Shown piece after piece: positions 44,504-55,900 of a DNA stretch of 64,000 bases. The notes beneath the pieces were generated by a model. The model was not told the origin of the DNA and did not search any database. It worked only from the letters and a program-made list of their open reading frames with translations. The translations under genes and the position numbers were made by a program. Origin of the DNA: Aquatica leii (lineage: Eukaryota; Arthropoda; Insecta; Coleoptera; Lampyridae); assembly GCA_035610365.1 (NCBI GenBank), contig CM069435.1, forward strand, positions 5,730,001 through 5,794,000, in the 5' to 3' direction. Every line of letters begins with the position of its first letter. Position 1 is the first letter of the stretch.

Positions 44504-46374
44504 CGAATTTCAAAAAATGTATTTGAATTATTAAGTCACCAATTATTTGTAATATTATTACTACTCAAAATATATAAGACAAGCTCTAAATTAAAACTGT
44601 GTTTTATTAAGTAAATTGTTTATACTTCCAAGAAAGCTTTGAAACAAACATATCAACAAAGGTGATTAACATCAAAGTTCTGAAGAAAAGCTCTTAAGTA
44701 ACTTTTAAGCTGTAGCAAAAGATAAGCGTGTTAAGTTGACCAAAACATTAAAAGCGGATATACATATTATAGTTCTGACAAAATTTAAGCTGAAAATGGG
44801 CGCAGTGTTTTGTGTATTTCTAAAAATTCGATTAAGTATACCGTTAGAGAAGGCCTTTACAAAGACGTTCTCAATCACGACTGACATTTACTAGACGTTT
44901 ATTCTATAACGCCGAGATAGCTTCAGTTGAAAGTAATGTACATCCACAAATATAATTTTGATAATATAAAATTTTGTAAAAATAATATAGGAATAAAGTT
45001 TCATGCGTGCAAAAAATTTGACGTCGAGTATGAGGAGGGTTGCATAAATATGTCAATGTTTAATCTTCTTTGACAGCTGTTAAACCACAATAGCGTACAG
45101 GTATAAACCGTTTACCGAGAATAGCATTCACAATGATTTCCTTTAATCTCCATAAGTGTGAAGCTTCTTAATAAGCAGACAAGGGTGGATGTAGAAATGG
45201 GCCTTATGGTAGTTGGTATACAATTTCAAAGAAATTCTAGATTCTTAGTGCAGTGACTCTTATAATGCGTCTTGACGTATTTGTATAAACATAATTATGA
45301 ACGTCTTTTTAAAACGAGAAAAAGAAAATGCATCAATGTGCTTATTATTTAGACGTAATCAACATCTATTCAGAAAATACAAACGACGTCGCGACGCTTG
45401 TCGGTCGACGACTCTCATTAATGCCTTTAGTCATAAATGTAACATGACCGTGCTTAATTGCACACGGAGATGTCAGTTCTCATATAATTTGCTATCGTAT
45501 AATCAATGTCAACACAAATTATATTTACAACTTTGAAAAATATTAGATGATAGTCGCGTTGAGCTTTGTCAAATTAGTAAAAAAAAAGCTTCACGACCTG
45601 TATTCATACTGCGTGTGTTTACTTAGGAGTTCTGTCAAGTAAAAAATGGAACATCAACGGAGGATTACAAGTTTATTATTTTTCTGTTTCAAAAAGACAG
45701 TTTTAAATTTAGAATGACAAGGATATTGTGATTAGTCAACAAAATTGTTTCTTTTGTTGAGTCAAGTGAGATAATTTGTGCATTTTGTTTCGAGTACTTG
45801 GGAAAACTTTTGTTAACGACGCTCTTAAATAGAAACGTCTATCTTTGTTTCGTAAAGTTAATATTTTTCTTTACGTAAGAAAATAATGCTTATTTGCCCA
45901 ATTAGTTTTTTAAAGACATTACATGCTGCGTTTGAGGCATTGGTGCATTGCAATCGTTGAAATTATCTAAAAACAACCTCTTTATTTTTTTCAGATATAA
46001 AATCGTAATGTAAAAGAAAAGAAAGAACTGAAACTATTATTAGCGATTTTATCCCTTTTTGTATGTTCATAAGTTAATTCGATCTTGATCAGTTTATAAA
46101 ATATAGAATGTTAATTCTTCTATATTACAGAAACAAAACTAAGTTAAATTGCAATAACTTAGTTAAGTGATATTACAACAAATTAACACTAATGTATTTT
46201 TATTATGTTGACATAGTTTAGTGACTTTAGCATATGTTAATGTTATTTGCTTATAAGAATAGATGTTAGTATTCCATTATATGTTATAAAAATAAACATT
46301 TATTAATAAAAAAAATTGTATGGTCTTTAATTACCTACACAGATATTAATTTACTCTAAAATTGTATGAGTTAT
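44504..46374. other. AT-rich gene-free stretch between two Gypsy copies
   Basis: No supported gene. A 79-codon frame at 45297-45536 has no recognisable domain. Confidence 0.4.
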
Positions 46375-46534
46375 GTGGGCTGAAACGCTCACTATTGTTT
46401 CTTATATTACCACTGTTGTTCGCGTGTCCACAAGCGAATTATTTAAAATTGAGATAGCGTTCTTTTGATGTGAAACTTTTGTCTGTAATATTTTTTAGAG
46501 CTGTTTTCAATAGTCTCACACCTGCCGCTATAAC

Positions 46535-46552
46535 TGGCGCCCAACGTGAGAC
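46535..46552 (+). promoter_or_regulatory. Primer binding site, tRNA-Lys type
   Basis: TGGCGCCCAACGTGAGAC, with two differences from the tRNA-Lys complement used by the neighbouring Gypsy copy. It follows the presumed LTR end GCTATAAC. Confidence 0.75.
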
Positions 46553-46661
46553 CTTACGTTTTCAGTGGTGAACAGTATTCAACAAACGTCACACTCCTCA
46601 GACAGCAGGGTGTTTCTTTATGCTGTTACGATCAGGAAACGGTACAAGTGATTCGACAAAT

Positions 46662-47304
46662 ATGGCGGAAAATCAACCACAACCGTTAGTTATGACAGAT
46701 GATTCAGACTTTAATCCAAGGGATTTAAGTGAATAATTAATAGAACATTGAAACTGTGAGTACTGCAAGTTTCTCTGCATGTAAAGCAAAGTTTAATGGT
46801 GATTCAAAGTCCGATATCAAAACATTCATTGATTCAATAACGGTATATAAGGAATGTCTTAATATAAGCAACGAACATGCACTAAAAGGAGTTTCAATGC
46901 TTCCAACAGATGATGCATCTACATGGTGACAAGGAATTAAAAGTTCAATTCAATGCTTTGATGAAGCTATCATATCACTTCGACATGCTTATGGTTATCT
47001 AAAGCCTACGCACCAAATTAGTTTGCACTTAAACAATATAATCAAAAAACCGATGTGTTTATTTCTAAAACGCGTGCATTCTTGTCACGTCTTACAGACG
47101 AACCTGTTATTTGAGAACATGTACAACTTGACATGGTGTACGGACTTTTAAATGTGAGAATTAGAGAAAAAATTGCTCGCGATAAAATAAACTGTTTCAA
47201 ATAATTGATCGAATCTGCACGTGTCATTGAACAAACTTTCTCTGAAATTCCAAGTAGATGGAATAACTCTACTAAAAATAATATGCCTTACAATAGCCAT
47301 CAGA
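46662..47304 (+). pseudogene. Gypsy gag of the insect Arc-related type
   Basis: ATG 46662 opens MAENQPQPLVMTDDSDF. After a shift the capsid N-lobe reads KFNGDSKSDIKTFIDSITVY, NISNEHALKGVSMLPTDDAS and TW-stop-QGIKSSI; the C-lobe reads YNQKTDVFISKTRAFLSRL and VQLDMVYGLLNVRIREKIAR. This order of words (KFxG, AxxWWQGxK, VxLDMVYGLL) is that of the Gypsy gag from which insect Arc genes derive. Several stops and frameshifts. The C-terminal zinc knuckle lies beyond the non-LTR insertion at 50173. Confidence 0.7.
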
Positions 47305-50160
47305 CGAATCTGACCAGGAGCTATCGAACCAAAGTGCCAAAAGGAAAAAAGGTTGGCCGCTTGGAGCTCCCCGGCCTAACCTAAGGAAAAACCCCAGTGT
47401 TACGACATACAAACCAAAAAAGCAAAAACTGTTAAAGTAGCAAGAGCACAGGAAAGATGGGAGAAGAGAAAGGCACAAAAACTATCATGGAGGAACTATA
47501 CATCTAGTTTAAATAGCACGAGTGCACAATCTGAAATGTGGAGGAAAGTTAAATCTATAATAGGAACAAGCTCAGCACCTCAAAACCCAACATTGGAAGT
47601 AAACGGAAAAATATTCACAAACCCTCGGGAGGTATCAAACCTCTTCGCAAAGTACTTTGAAAGCATCTCAAGCAACGCATAATACGACGAACCCTTCCTA
47701 ACACAAAAAAGAATTCGCGAGAAAGACAAAATAAACTTCAATTCCGCTGGCGATAATTACAATGACAATTTTACTATGGCCGAGATGGAAAGGATTCTTA
47801 AACGGGCAAAAGATACAGCACCGTGACATGATAAAATCACTTTTAGCATGATTAAACATCTTCCCCTAGAAATAAAAGTTATGCTACTGTCAATATACAA
47901 CTCTATATGGCAAGCAGGGCATTATCCCACAGCATGGAAGCTAGCTACGATCGTTGCTCTACCTAAACCAGGGAAGGACGGAAGCAAAATGGAGAATTTT
48001 AGACCCATCTCACTCACCTCCTGCTTATCGAAAGTGTTGGAATCGATGGTGAACTTCAGACTTGTCACGATATTGGAAAGTGAAGGAAGAATCAGCCACT
48101 ATCAAGCAGAATTTAGGAGAGGCTATTCAACCGTGGACCAGATAATACATTTGGACTACATTATAAACGAAACTTTTACAAACAGACAACACGCACAAGC
48201 GGTTTTTTTCGATATACAAAAGGCGTTCGATACAGTGTGGAAATATGGAATTTCAGAAAAACTCCATAAATGGAAGTTAAAAGGGCGCCTGCCCCGACTG
48301 ATTCAAAACTTCCTAGAAAACAGAACTATGCAAGTAAAAATCGGAAGTACGCTATCAAACACAGTAGCCCAAAGCAATGGCATACCGCAGGGCTCGGTTC
48401 TTAGTGTGACTCTCTTTGCAATAGCAATTAACAACATAGCTGACAAGATAAAGAACACGTCTCGAGCATTGCTATATGTGGACGATCTCTGCAATGTAAA
48501 AACGGGTCAAGATATGCAGGAAATATCAGTCGGTCTGCAAGAAGATATTGCAACGGTAGTTGCAGACGCAGAAGAAAAGGGATTCAAACTCTCATCTGAA
48601 AAAACTCGCACTATGCACTTCTGCAGACTCAGGCATGAACACAGGCCCCTGCCGCTATATCTCAAGGATGTATTAATACCTAGCGTAAACGAAATAAAAT
48701 TCCTAGGCATAACCTTAGACTCCAAGCTTACTTGGAAATCACACATTAACAATGTGGTTACGAAGGCCAGATTAACGCTAAATCGACTTAGGATTCTAGG
48801 AAGCTACACATGGGGTGCGGACCCAGACACGTTGATAAAACTGATTAACTGCTTTGTAAGAAGTAAAATAGAGTACGGGTCGGTAGTGTACGGGTCGGCC
48901 GCAAAGACACACCTTAAGAAAATAGAGTCATTGTGGAACAAGGCATTGCTATTGGCAACAGGTGGATTTAGGACGTCTCCAACTGAAAGTCTCAACGTAA
49001 CAAATAATACTCGACCGTTAAAACTGAAACTGCAACAAGAAAGACTACGATACGCCGTTAAACTCTGTACAAAACCCAAGCACTTCCTGTATGACATCAT
49101 TACGAATCCCCCTATGCACGACAAATATGAATGGCAGCAAACTCGAACAGTTCCGGCAATAATAGGTCTACACAAAGAGCTGTACTCTGAAAAGCTGCTA
49201 AATAAAAAGTACTGGGAATCAACCAACGCTCTCCCACCAAGGCAGCTGGAAGCGCCTCACATCGCCAACAGCGTAAATGAAAGTCAAGGCAGACGCATTC
49301 TAGTCAGAATACGAACAACTGAAGACCGCAACGAGGTTTATGTGATACAAGATGGAGCAATAATAGCGTGGAGGATGAGTGATATATACACGCGCTACAA
49401 TGTCGAGTGTGTGGCACTACTAAAATCGTTACAAGTGAGCGAACGCGTATCAGATAAAAACGTCGTAATTCTCTGTGACCTTAAATCCGTCAAAACTCTG
49501 CAAAACACATTTACAAATGACGCTTTAACGAAAAGAGTAATTGAAAAATGGAACACTTTACGTAACGCCGGCAAAATCATTAAATTTGTTAAAGAAAACC
49601 ATGGGTATCTACCCGAAGACACGAAAAATGCCATAGAATGTTCCGATCCGCTGGCGACAGAGGAAATTACCATTACAGATGTTTTGAAAGAAATTACTAA
49701 CAATAGTAATAAAAAATGGCAAATCTCGTGGGATAACAACAACACTCAGCTGAGAAAACTTGCTCCTCAGGTACGCTCACAAGCGAATCTGAAGTCACAA
49801 AAGAAAAAAGATCAGGTGGTTCTGACCAGACTCAGGATAGGACACACAAGACTGACTCATAGTTACCTGCTACTCGGAGCAAACCCGAAAAGATGCGCAC
49901 AATGCGGAGCATATCTCACTATTCTTCACGTGTTTGAAGAATGTCCAATTTTAGTAGAATATAGAGAGAAGCATGGGATAAATAACTTAATGGTATTAGC
50001 GAATCCAAATAAATTTAGCAACGTCATGAAATTTCTGAGAGAGACAAAGCTATACGAAGAAATATAGAATAGCGATAGACAACTAGCGGTACGGTGCCAA
50101 TGATCTGAGTCGTCGACGCACTGTCCGCAAGTAAATCATGAAAGGTGAAGGGGGAAAAAA
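47305..50160 (+). mobile_element. 5'-truncated non-LTR retrotransposon in Gypsy gag
   Basis: Flanked by a perfect 13-bp target duplication, AATAGCCATCAGA (47292-47304 and 50161-50173), with a short A-tail (GGGGGAAAAAA) at its 3' end. It carries most of an ORF2. Joining the Gypsy sequence across the duplication restores the gag-knuckle reading, confirming the insertion. Confidence 0.92.
47395..50067 (+). CDS. Non-LTR ORF2: RT, RNase H-like, C-terminal zinc finger (nearly intact)
   Basis: Open from 47848 to the TAG/TAA-free end at 50067 (739 residues); similarity continues upstream through one in-frame TGA at about 47824 (RAKDTAP-stop-HDKITFSMIK) and one TAA at about 47680 to about 47400. RT blocks: WKLATIVALPKPGKDGS, FRPISLTSCLSKVLESM, FFDIQKAFDTVW (D122 counted from 47848), NGIPQGSVLS and RALLYVDDLCNV (YVDD at 210-213). 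A divergent RNase H (EVYVIQDGAIIAWRM, VECVALLKSL, VVILCDLKSVK) and a C-terminal CCHC finger, CAQCGAYLTILHVFEEC, follow. This fits the I/Jockey superfamily. Endonuclease is missing. The first 90 bases encode a basic stretch (KRKKGWPLGAPRPNLRKNP) in another frame that I cannot assign. Confidence 0.85.
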
Positions 50161-53100
50161 AATAGCCATCAGAATCATATTCGTAAAACTAAACAATGTA
50201 TTTATTGTAAAAACTATGGACACGTTAAAGATAAATGTAAAAAGTTATTACGCATACGTTCCAAATCTTCAAATGTTACTACTAAGAATCAGAAACATGT
50301 TTTGAAGAATGCTATTTCTAGCTCATGTTCTGTAGGTTCAAGTGGCGACTGTATATTTACAGAGGATTGCCCTAATTGTTCAAAAGATAAAACCGAAGTT
50401 ACTCATGTGAGTACAGTTAGATACGATTTACCTACTGAATTTTTATGTAATACGTTTAATGAAGTATCAAACTGTAAGAATTTGTATTCTCAGAATGCAC
50501 GACCACTGACTCGTGTTCACATTGAAGGCCATAGTGGATACAGCTAACGGTGCTCAATTTAGCATAGCAGGTGCTACACTCCGAAAAATACTTGTGCCGG
50601 ATGGTGTCCGATGTTTTTTCAAAGTCATAGAAATGACACTCGCAAATAGCAAAACGTCAAAGGTTAATGTACTTGTGTTTCAAGTTAAAATTCTCTTAGA
50701 AGAGATATCGCATAATATTTCATTAATTTCTGTACCAGACACTCTCAAAGTAAAACACATTTAGGTGTTGATTTCTTCAAAAAAGCAAACATTGTTATTG
50801 ATATACCTCATGAATCATGGTTCTATGAAGATTCTCCTCAAAGGCTTTATCCATTTGACTCTGAACCTAATTCCGTAAATCAACGTTCGTGTAATTTGAA
50901 TTCACTTCAGTTAAAAGACATTAAATTGTGCTCTGATGAAAGTATTTCGTTTACTTCGGTAGAAAAATCTTGATTTATTTCTACTCAACAAAGAAACCAC
51001 ACCGTATGCAGAACATACCATTACTCCTATGGACAATACTCCTATAGCAGTTCCGCCTTATCGTCTCTCCGAAAGAAAAAGAGATATCTTACGTAAAGAA
51101 ATCAAACATGTTTTATCAGAAGATATTATAGGAGAATATGAATCTCCTAATGCTGCTCCAATAGTTTTAGTGCAAAAAAAATGGAGGCACAAGGCTAGCA
51201 GTAAATTATCGAAAACTAAATGGTATTACTTGTTCAGATAATTATCCATTACCTCATATCAAAGATTTACTTTATTAGGCTAAAAACCCACTTATATGGC
51301 AACTCTTGATCTTTATTTGCCCTTTAGGTTCTTTCCGTTACATACGGATGTCGTTTGGATTGCGGAATGCACCTTCCAATTTTCAACGCCTTATTGATAT
51401 ATTTCGCTACGGTTTACAAGATGTAAAGATCTTGGCTTACTTAGATGACATGATCATATTGTCTTGTACTTCCATGGAACATATTAGGGACATATGTACA
51501 ACTTATGTTCAATCGCCTAAGAATGTTCAAGCTTCACCTAAACAAATCCAAGTGCACATTTGGTTGCCCTTATGTCAATTGCCTTGTTCACATGATTACT
51601 CCCCAGGGTTTGAAGCCGAATCCAAGCAAAGCGTCTGCCATTCCGGATATGCCTACACCCAAGAACACAAAATAAGTTATCTCTTTTCTCCAAACCTGTT
51701 CATGGTACCGGCGTTTTATAGAAAATTTTGCAGACATAGCTAAACCTCTCACGAACCTCACAAAGAAAAATGTAGTTTGGACTTGGGGTCCTAAACAAGA
51801 AGAAACCTGCCAACGACTAAAATAGTCATCCGATTCTCAGTCAGGCTGAAGTAAAGCTTCCATATGTTCTTAGAACCGACGCTAGCGCATATGCTCTTGG
51901 TCCATGTTTACTCCAGGGTTAGGGTCCCGACGAAAGACCCATATATGCATCCAGATTGTTGACACAATCGGAACAAAATTATTGTACTACAAAATATTTC
52001 CAAAAGGTTCCACTACTGTTGTCCAGTCAGATCATCAACCGCTCAAGTGTCTCATGTCATTGAAATCACCAAAAGGTCGTCTACCACTATGTTCACTTCT
52101 TCTCCAGTCTTATGATCTAAAATAGATTATACTCCACTAAATGTAGTAGCTGACATGCTATCAAGACCTCATTTGGAAAACTTAGAAGCCAAACTAGTCA
52201 GCATTGACTTACCCAAAGAAAGTACCAACAAAGTGCGCCGAAAACAAATAAGTGATCCCGACCTAAGTAAAATCATCGAGTGCTTCTAACGTCCTACTGA
52301 TAATGTCGATTTTAAACGATGAAACAAACGTGGGTATATTATGATTAACGGTATTCTACATCGCTATGTTACAGACTCAAATGAAGAAACTGCTCGGCTA
52401 GTAGTTCCGAAATCTTCTGTTAGTAAGATCAACTCGGAATGTCATGATTCTTAATTAGCTGATCATTATGGAGTCGACCGTACAACGAATCTCCAGTAGA
52501 TACTATTGGACAAGTATGCGTCGTGACATAACCCACCACGTAGCCAAATGTCTAGATTGCCAGAGGTATAAAGCTTCCAACTTAAAACCCATCGGACAGA
52601 TTCAAACGCCCATTCAAAATCAACGATTTGAAGTTCTTTTTATGGACTTATCTAGACCTCTACCTGAGACAGAGGACCGATGTAAATGGATCTACATAAT
52701 ACAAGACCCTTTGCATTAAAAGTTGCTTCTGCTGAAAATTATTCTAGAATTCTTATAGATAAAATAATCTTTCGTTTTGGACTTGCTAGGCACGTAATTA
52801 GTGTTAACGGTGATCAGTTTGTGAGTTCTGTTAAGCAACAGACAGCTCATTGTCTCGGTGTTTCGCAGACTCTAGTGCTATTGTATCATCCGGAAGCTAA
52901 CCGGTTGAGCCTAAAAAAAACTCAACTTTCTATCTTAACTGCTAACAATCATACAAAATAGAAAAATAAACTCCCGACAGGGGATTTGCCATGAATAGTG
53001 TAAAATCTCAAACAACCGGTTTTAGTGCCGCTTATATTACATTCGGACGCGAGTTACGCACGCCCGAAGACGTACAAGAGTGATTTTCGCGCGATTATAG

Positions 53101-53500
53101 AGAATGACAATTTCGTTTCTTAAGTAACCGATATAAGAAGTACAGCAATGCCAATCATCGCCCCGTTCCAAATTTTCACATTGAAGACAGAGTGCTCATT
53201 AGAACGCATGTCCTCAGTAAAGTTAAAAGTCCCTTTACTTCCAAGTTCGTGCCTCGTCGTGATGGTCCGTATTTGATTCACAAGATCGTCACACCTAACT
53301 TATGAGGTTACCTCTGTTAGTAACCCAGATAAAGTTTTATAAAAATATCATCTCGCTGATCTAACTCTTTTCAACTTAGACGAAGAAACTGCTCCAATCT
53401 GTCCTATTCGCAGAAGAGGACGTCCACCTATTCAAACTGAAAGTTGTTTTCGAGAATCCAGTGAAGGTACGACAGAAGCTCCTCACCCTTCCACTCAACT
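50161..53500 (+). pseudogene. Gypsy knuckle and pol region, heavily frameshifted
   Basis: Zinc knuckle CIYCKNYGHVKDKC near 50195. Protease near 50525 reads DTANGAQFSIAGATL, with the catalytic DTG changed to DTA. RT pieces: YRLSERKRDILRKEIKHVLS, ESPNAAPIVLVQKK, then CPLGSFRYIRMSFGLRNAPS and LAYLDDMIILS (51306-51470). RNase H remnants: RTDASAYALG near 51880 and QSDHQPLKCLMSL near 52030. Integrase: SRYYWTSMRRDITHHVAKCL with CLDCQRYKA, FEVLFMDLSRPLPE (first D) and the second block RHVISVNGDQFVSS, where D-N-G has become N-G-D. Later text (YITFGRELRTPED near 53035) and an SH3-like C-terminus near 53160-53310 are recognisable. Dead copy. Confidence 0.8.
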
Positions 53501-53589
53501 CTCAAGAGTCCAGAAAAATAACTGTCCCATGTTTTACTGTGAAACTTTTTTGTCTATTATAAACTGTTCTTATATTTCAACTGTTGCTA

Positions 53590-54256
53590 GTTCATAAAAT
53601 TTTTGATTTTTTGAATTATATATTTAAATATATATGCAATGCAAACCGGAGTGTAAATTATATTTTACCAAGCGAGAAAGCATCAAAACACCTTTTTTCG
53701 CGCATTACATCAGAAAAACGCTTTCATCTGCTGCTCACATTCTTGCATTTTGTAAAAAAACAGGACTTTGATGCTAATTCACTAAACTGAAGATTATGAG
53801 TATCTATGTTCCTAACCAAAAAATTATCGAATCATTGATTGGATGGAAAGCTCAGCTCAGCTGGAAACAGTATATTCCCTCATACATGTTATTGTTATGT
53901 ATACAATTTTATACTATACAGTGGTTCCAATACCCAATATGGTGTCTTGATGATACTATATCTAGTAGAGTCGTATTGTAGTTATCAGATTTACTTTTAA
54001 ATAAGGATCTTACCGATCAACTAATAAGAAAAAGAACAGATTGCGTCAAAAAGGTTAAGAGGAAACAAGAAGGGAATTCCGGATAAAATAAAATCTAAAA
54101 AATTACAAAAAGGAAATACAGAAGAAAACATATAATAATGAAATGGTAAGATAAGAAGGATATAGTAATGATACGATTCACGACAACAGTACAAAATTAG
54201 TAAAAAGAAAACGCGGCTTCATGGTGAAAAAACGGAAAGTAGTGTTAGGTTATAAC
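53590..54256 (+). pseudogene. piggyBac transposase, N-terminal and central part
   Basis: Words in order: SEKASKHLFSRITSEKRFHL and LLTFLHFVKKQDFDANSLN (53660-53790), matching the piggyBac start of the catalytic domain; then VPNQKIIESLIGWKAQLSWK and QYIPS (normally NISIDESLxxWKGRLSWKQYIPSK, whose catalytic D is lost here); a decayed stretch around 53920-54010; then KRKQEGIPDKIKSKKLQKGN and KRKRGFMVKKRKVVLGYN in shifted frames up to the hAT insertion point. Frameshifts and stops are common. Confidence 0.78.
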
Positions 54257-54589
54257 TAAGCTTGGGCAGATATGCTGTAAAGATGAAGCATATATGCTCT
54301 AAAATATGCTGCTATAAATTCCTTAAATATGTTATATTTATATGCTCTAAAAAAAGATTTTTTCTTATAAATCTTTTAAAATAACAAAAACGTAAAATAT
54401 TTCTTCATTAAATTTGAGTGATTAGAATACTAACATTGTTGTTTTGCATGGCACCTGAAAAAAAAATTAAAAACGTACACTAAATTTTGTTAATGTTTTT
54501 AATTTTGAATACAAACAATAATTAGTTAATTACATTTATAATATATAAAATCCAGTTCTTAATTATACTAAAAAAGTTAACAAAAATAA

Positions 54590-54703
54590 CTAGAAACAAT
54601 AAAAATACAGATAGAGCAGAATCTGTTACAATAAATAATCATGTGTTTTTCTATATTATCCACTAGAAAACGTTGACGCATGTCTTGTAATATATTTTTA
54701 TAC
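54590..54703 (-). pseudogene. hAT transposase, last C-terminal segment
   Basis: The minus strand reads YKNILQDMRQRFLVDNIEKH then MIIYCNRFC, the end of the hAT C-terminal dimerisation domain. It continues the SFSMY motif at 59290 on the other side of the Gypsy; the break is exactly at the Gypsy target duplication. Confidence 0.8.
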
Positions 54704-54935
54704 TGTGGCTGATAGCGACAACATCGCTTTCATTCTTTTGGTAGTGAGATGGCAACATCAACGGTTGGCGTACCTGGGGATGAAAAGGAAGTCGCTCTCT
54801 CTTCTTCTTCGTCAGCTTTCAAAGAGTGCACGTCGTGATTAGAATTAGTACTCATGTACAAGTCATAAATTAATTGTAAATATTATTTTTCTTAATTCTT
54901 ATAAGTTACTGTAAATAAAACCTTTAAAAGTAACA
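54704..54935 (+). repeat. 5' LTR of Gypsy
   Basis: Starts TGTGGCTGATAG, ends AAAAGTAACA (TG...CA). It contains an AATAAAACC polyadenylation-like signal near its end. It should hold the promoter, but no TATA box can be assigned with confidence. Confidence 0.95.
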
Positions 54936-54936
54936 T

Positions 54937-54954
54937 TGGTGACCCCGACGTGAT
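54937..54954 (+). promoter_or_regulatory. Primer binding site, tRNA-Trp
   Basis: TGGTGACCCCGACGTGAT, one base after the LTR, is complementary to the 3' end of insect-type tRNA-Trp including CCA. This primer choice is characteristic of CsRn1-like Gypsy elements. Confidence 0.88.
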
Positions 54955-55093
54955 CGTGAAAGAGTTTTAGACAATTACAGAAAACACGTGGTTCCGTAAA
55001 GTGAAAAAACCGCGTCGCTTTCGTCGAACTACGAACAAGGTCAGTGCATTAAACTTTCTAGAAATAGTGATTATTCTGTGCGAACTAATAATA

Positions 55094-55900
55094 ATGGCGG
55101 AAGAAAATATGGCGAGTCCAATAGGTCCAATAACGAGTCAAACAACCGAAATCGCAAGAGTTTCTGTAAAACTACCACAAATATGGCGTCGCAATGTTAA
55201 AATATGGAAGATGCAAGTCGAGGCTCAATTTGAAACTTCTTTCATAACATCTGAGAAAACAAAATTCAACCACGTTCTGGCCGTGTTAGATCCGGATGTA
55301 GCAGAATTAATATCCGATTTTTTAGCTCAACCATTAACCGCAACACCATATCAAGACCTCATGACCCGCCTTATAGCCGAATTTGAGGAATCTGAGGGTC
55401 GAAAAGTGACTAAATTATTAACAGAGTTGGAGTTGGGTGACAAAAAACCATCTCAATTACTTCGAGAGATGCGATCTTTAGCTGGCACACAAGTTAACGA
55501 TGAGTTTTTAAGGACAATATTTATACAGCGCTTACCAATTAATGTTCGTTCTATTTTAGCTTCTAGCAGCGATCACTTAGACAATTTATCAGGCATGGCA
55601 GATAAAATTATGGAATTTTCATCACCACAATTCTCAGCGGTGCATTCCATTAATCCTCCTGAACCATCACAAACAGATCGGTTTACTAAATTAGAGGCAC
55701 AAATTTCTGAACTTACATCTATAATTAGTGAATTAAAGACTCGCTCACGTTCTCAATCGAGAAATCGTCAAGGTAATTTTAGGCGTAGGTCATCTTCCCA
55801 TTCTAAAAGTTGTTGGTATCACAATCGATTTGGTAGCAGAGCTAATAAATGCATTGCACCCTGTACATTTAAACCGACCGAGTCGTCGGAAAACTGTTAA
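55094..55900 (+). CDS. gag: Gypsy Gag, CHCC type
   Basis: I choose ATG 55094 ([13 protein letters not shown]), the first in-frame ATG; the frame is open further upstream (to 55001 or before) but without an ATG. The 268-residue protein forms the particle and binds element RNA. It has the capsid-like stretch [39 protein letters not shown] and [11 protein letters not shown], a basic linker rich in R and S ([17 protein letters not shown]), and the zinc motif [18 protein letters not shown] (C-x2-H-x9-C-x3-C), the unusual CHCC form of the CsRn1 family instead of the common CCHC. It ends at TAA 55898-55900 and overlaps the pol frame by 28 bases. Confidence 0.9.
   Translation: MAEENMASPIGPITSQTTEIARVSVKLPQIWRRNVKIWKMQVEAQFETSFITSEKTKFNHVLAVLDPDVAELISDFLAQPLTATPYQDLMTRLIAEFEESEGRKVTKLLTELELGDKKPSQLLREMRSLAGTQVNDEFLRTIFIQRLPINVRSILASSSDHLDNLSGMADKIMEFSSPQFSAVHSINPPEPSQTDRFTKLEAQISELTSIISELKTRSRSQSRNRQGNFRRRSSSHSKSCWYHNRFGSRANKCIAPCTFKPTESSENC

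Larger units (their letters stand above)
46375..53600 (+). mobile_element. Decayed Gypsy element (Arc-type gag), split by a non-LTR copy
   Basis: Primer binding site at 46535, gag from 46662, interruption by a non-LTR insertion (47305-50160), then zinc knuckle, protease, RT, RNase H and integrase to about 53500. LTR limits are uncertain: a weak similarity exists between 46466-46500 and 53535-53570 (TGTGAAACTTTT..GTCT). The pol order and integrase words resemble the Gypsy at 40406-44503, so the two probably belong to related families. Confidence 0.75.

Noticed and set aside
45297-45536. 79-aa cysteine- and arginine-containing ORF as a possible small host gene
   Set aside because: No signal peptide, conserved cysteine spacing or splice context could be supported.
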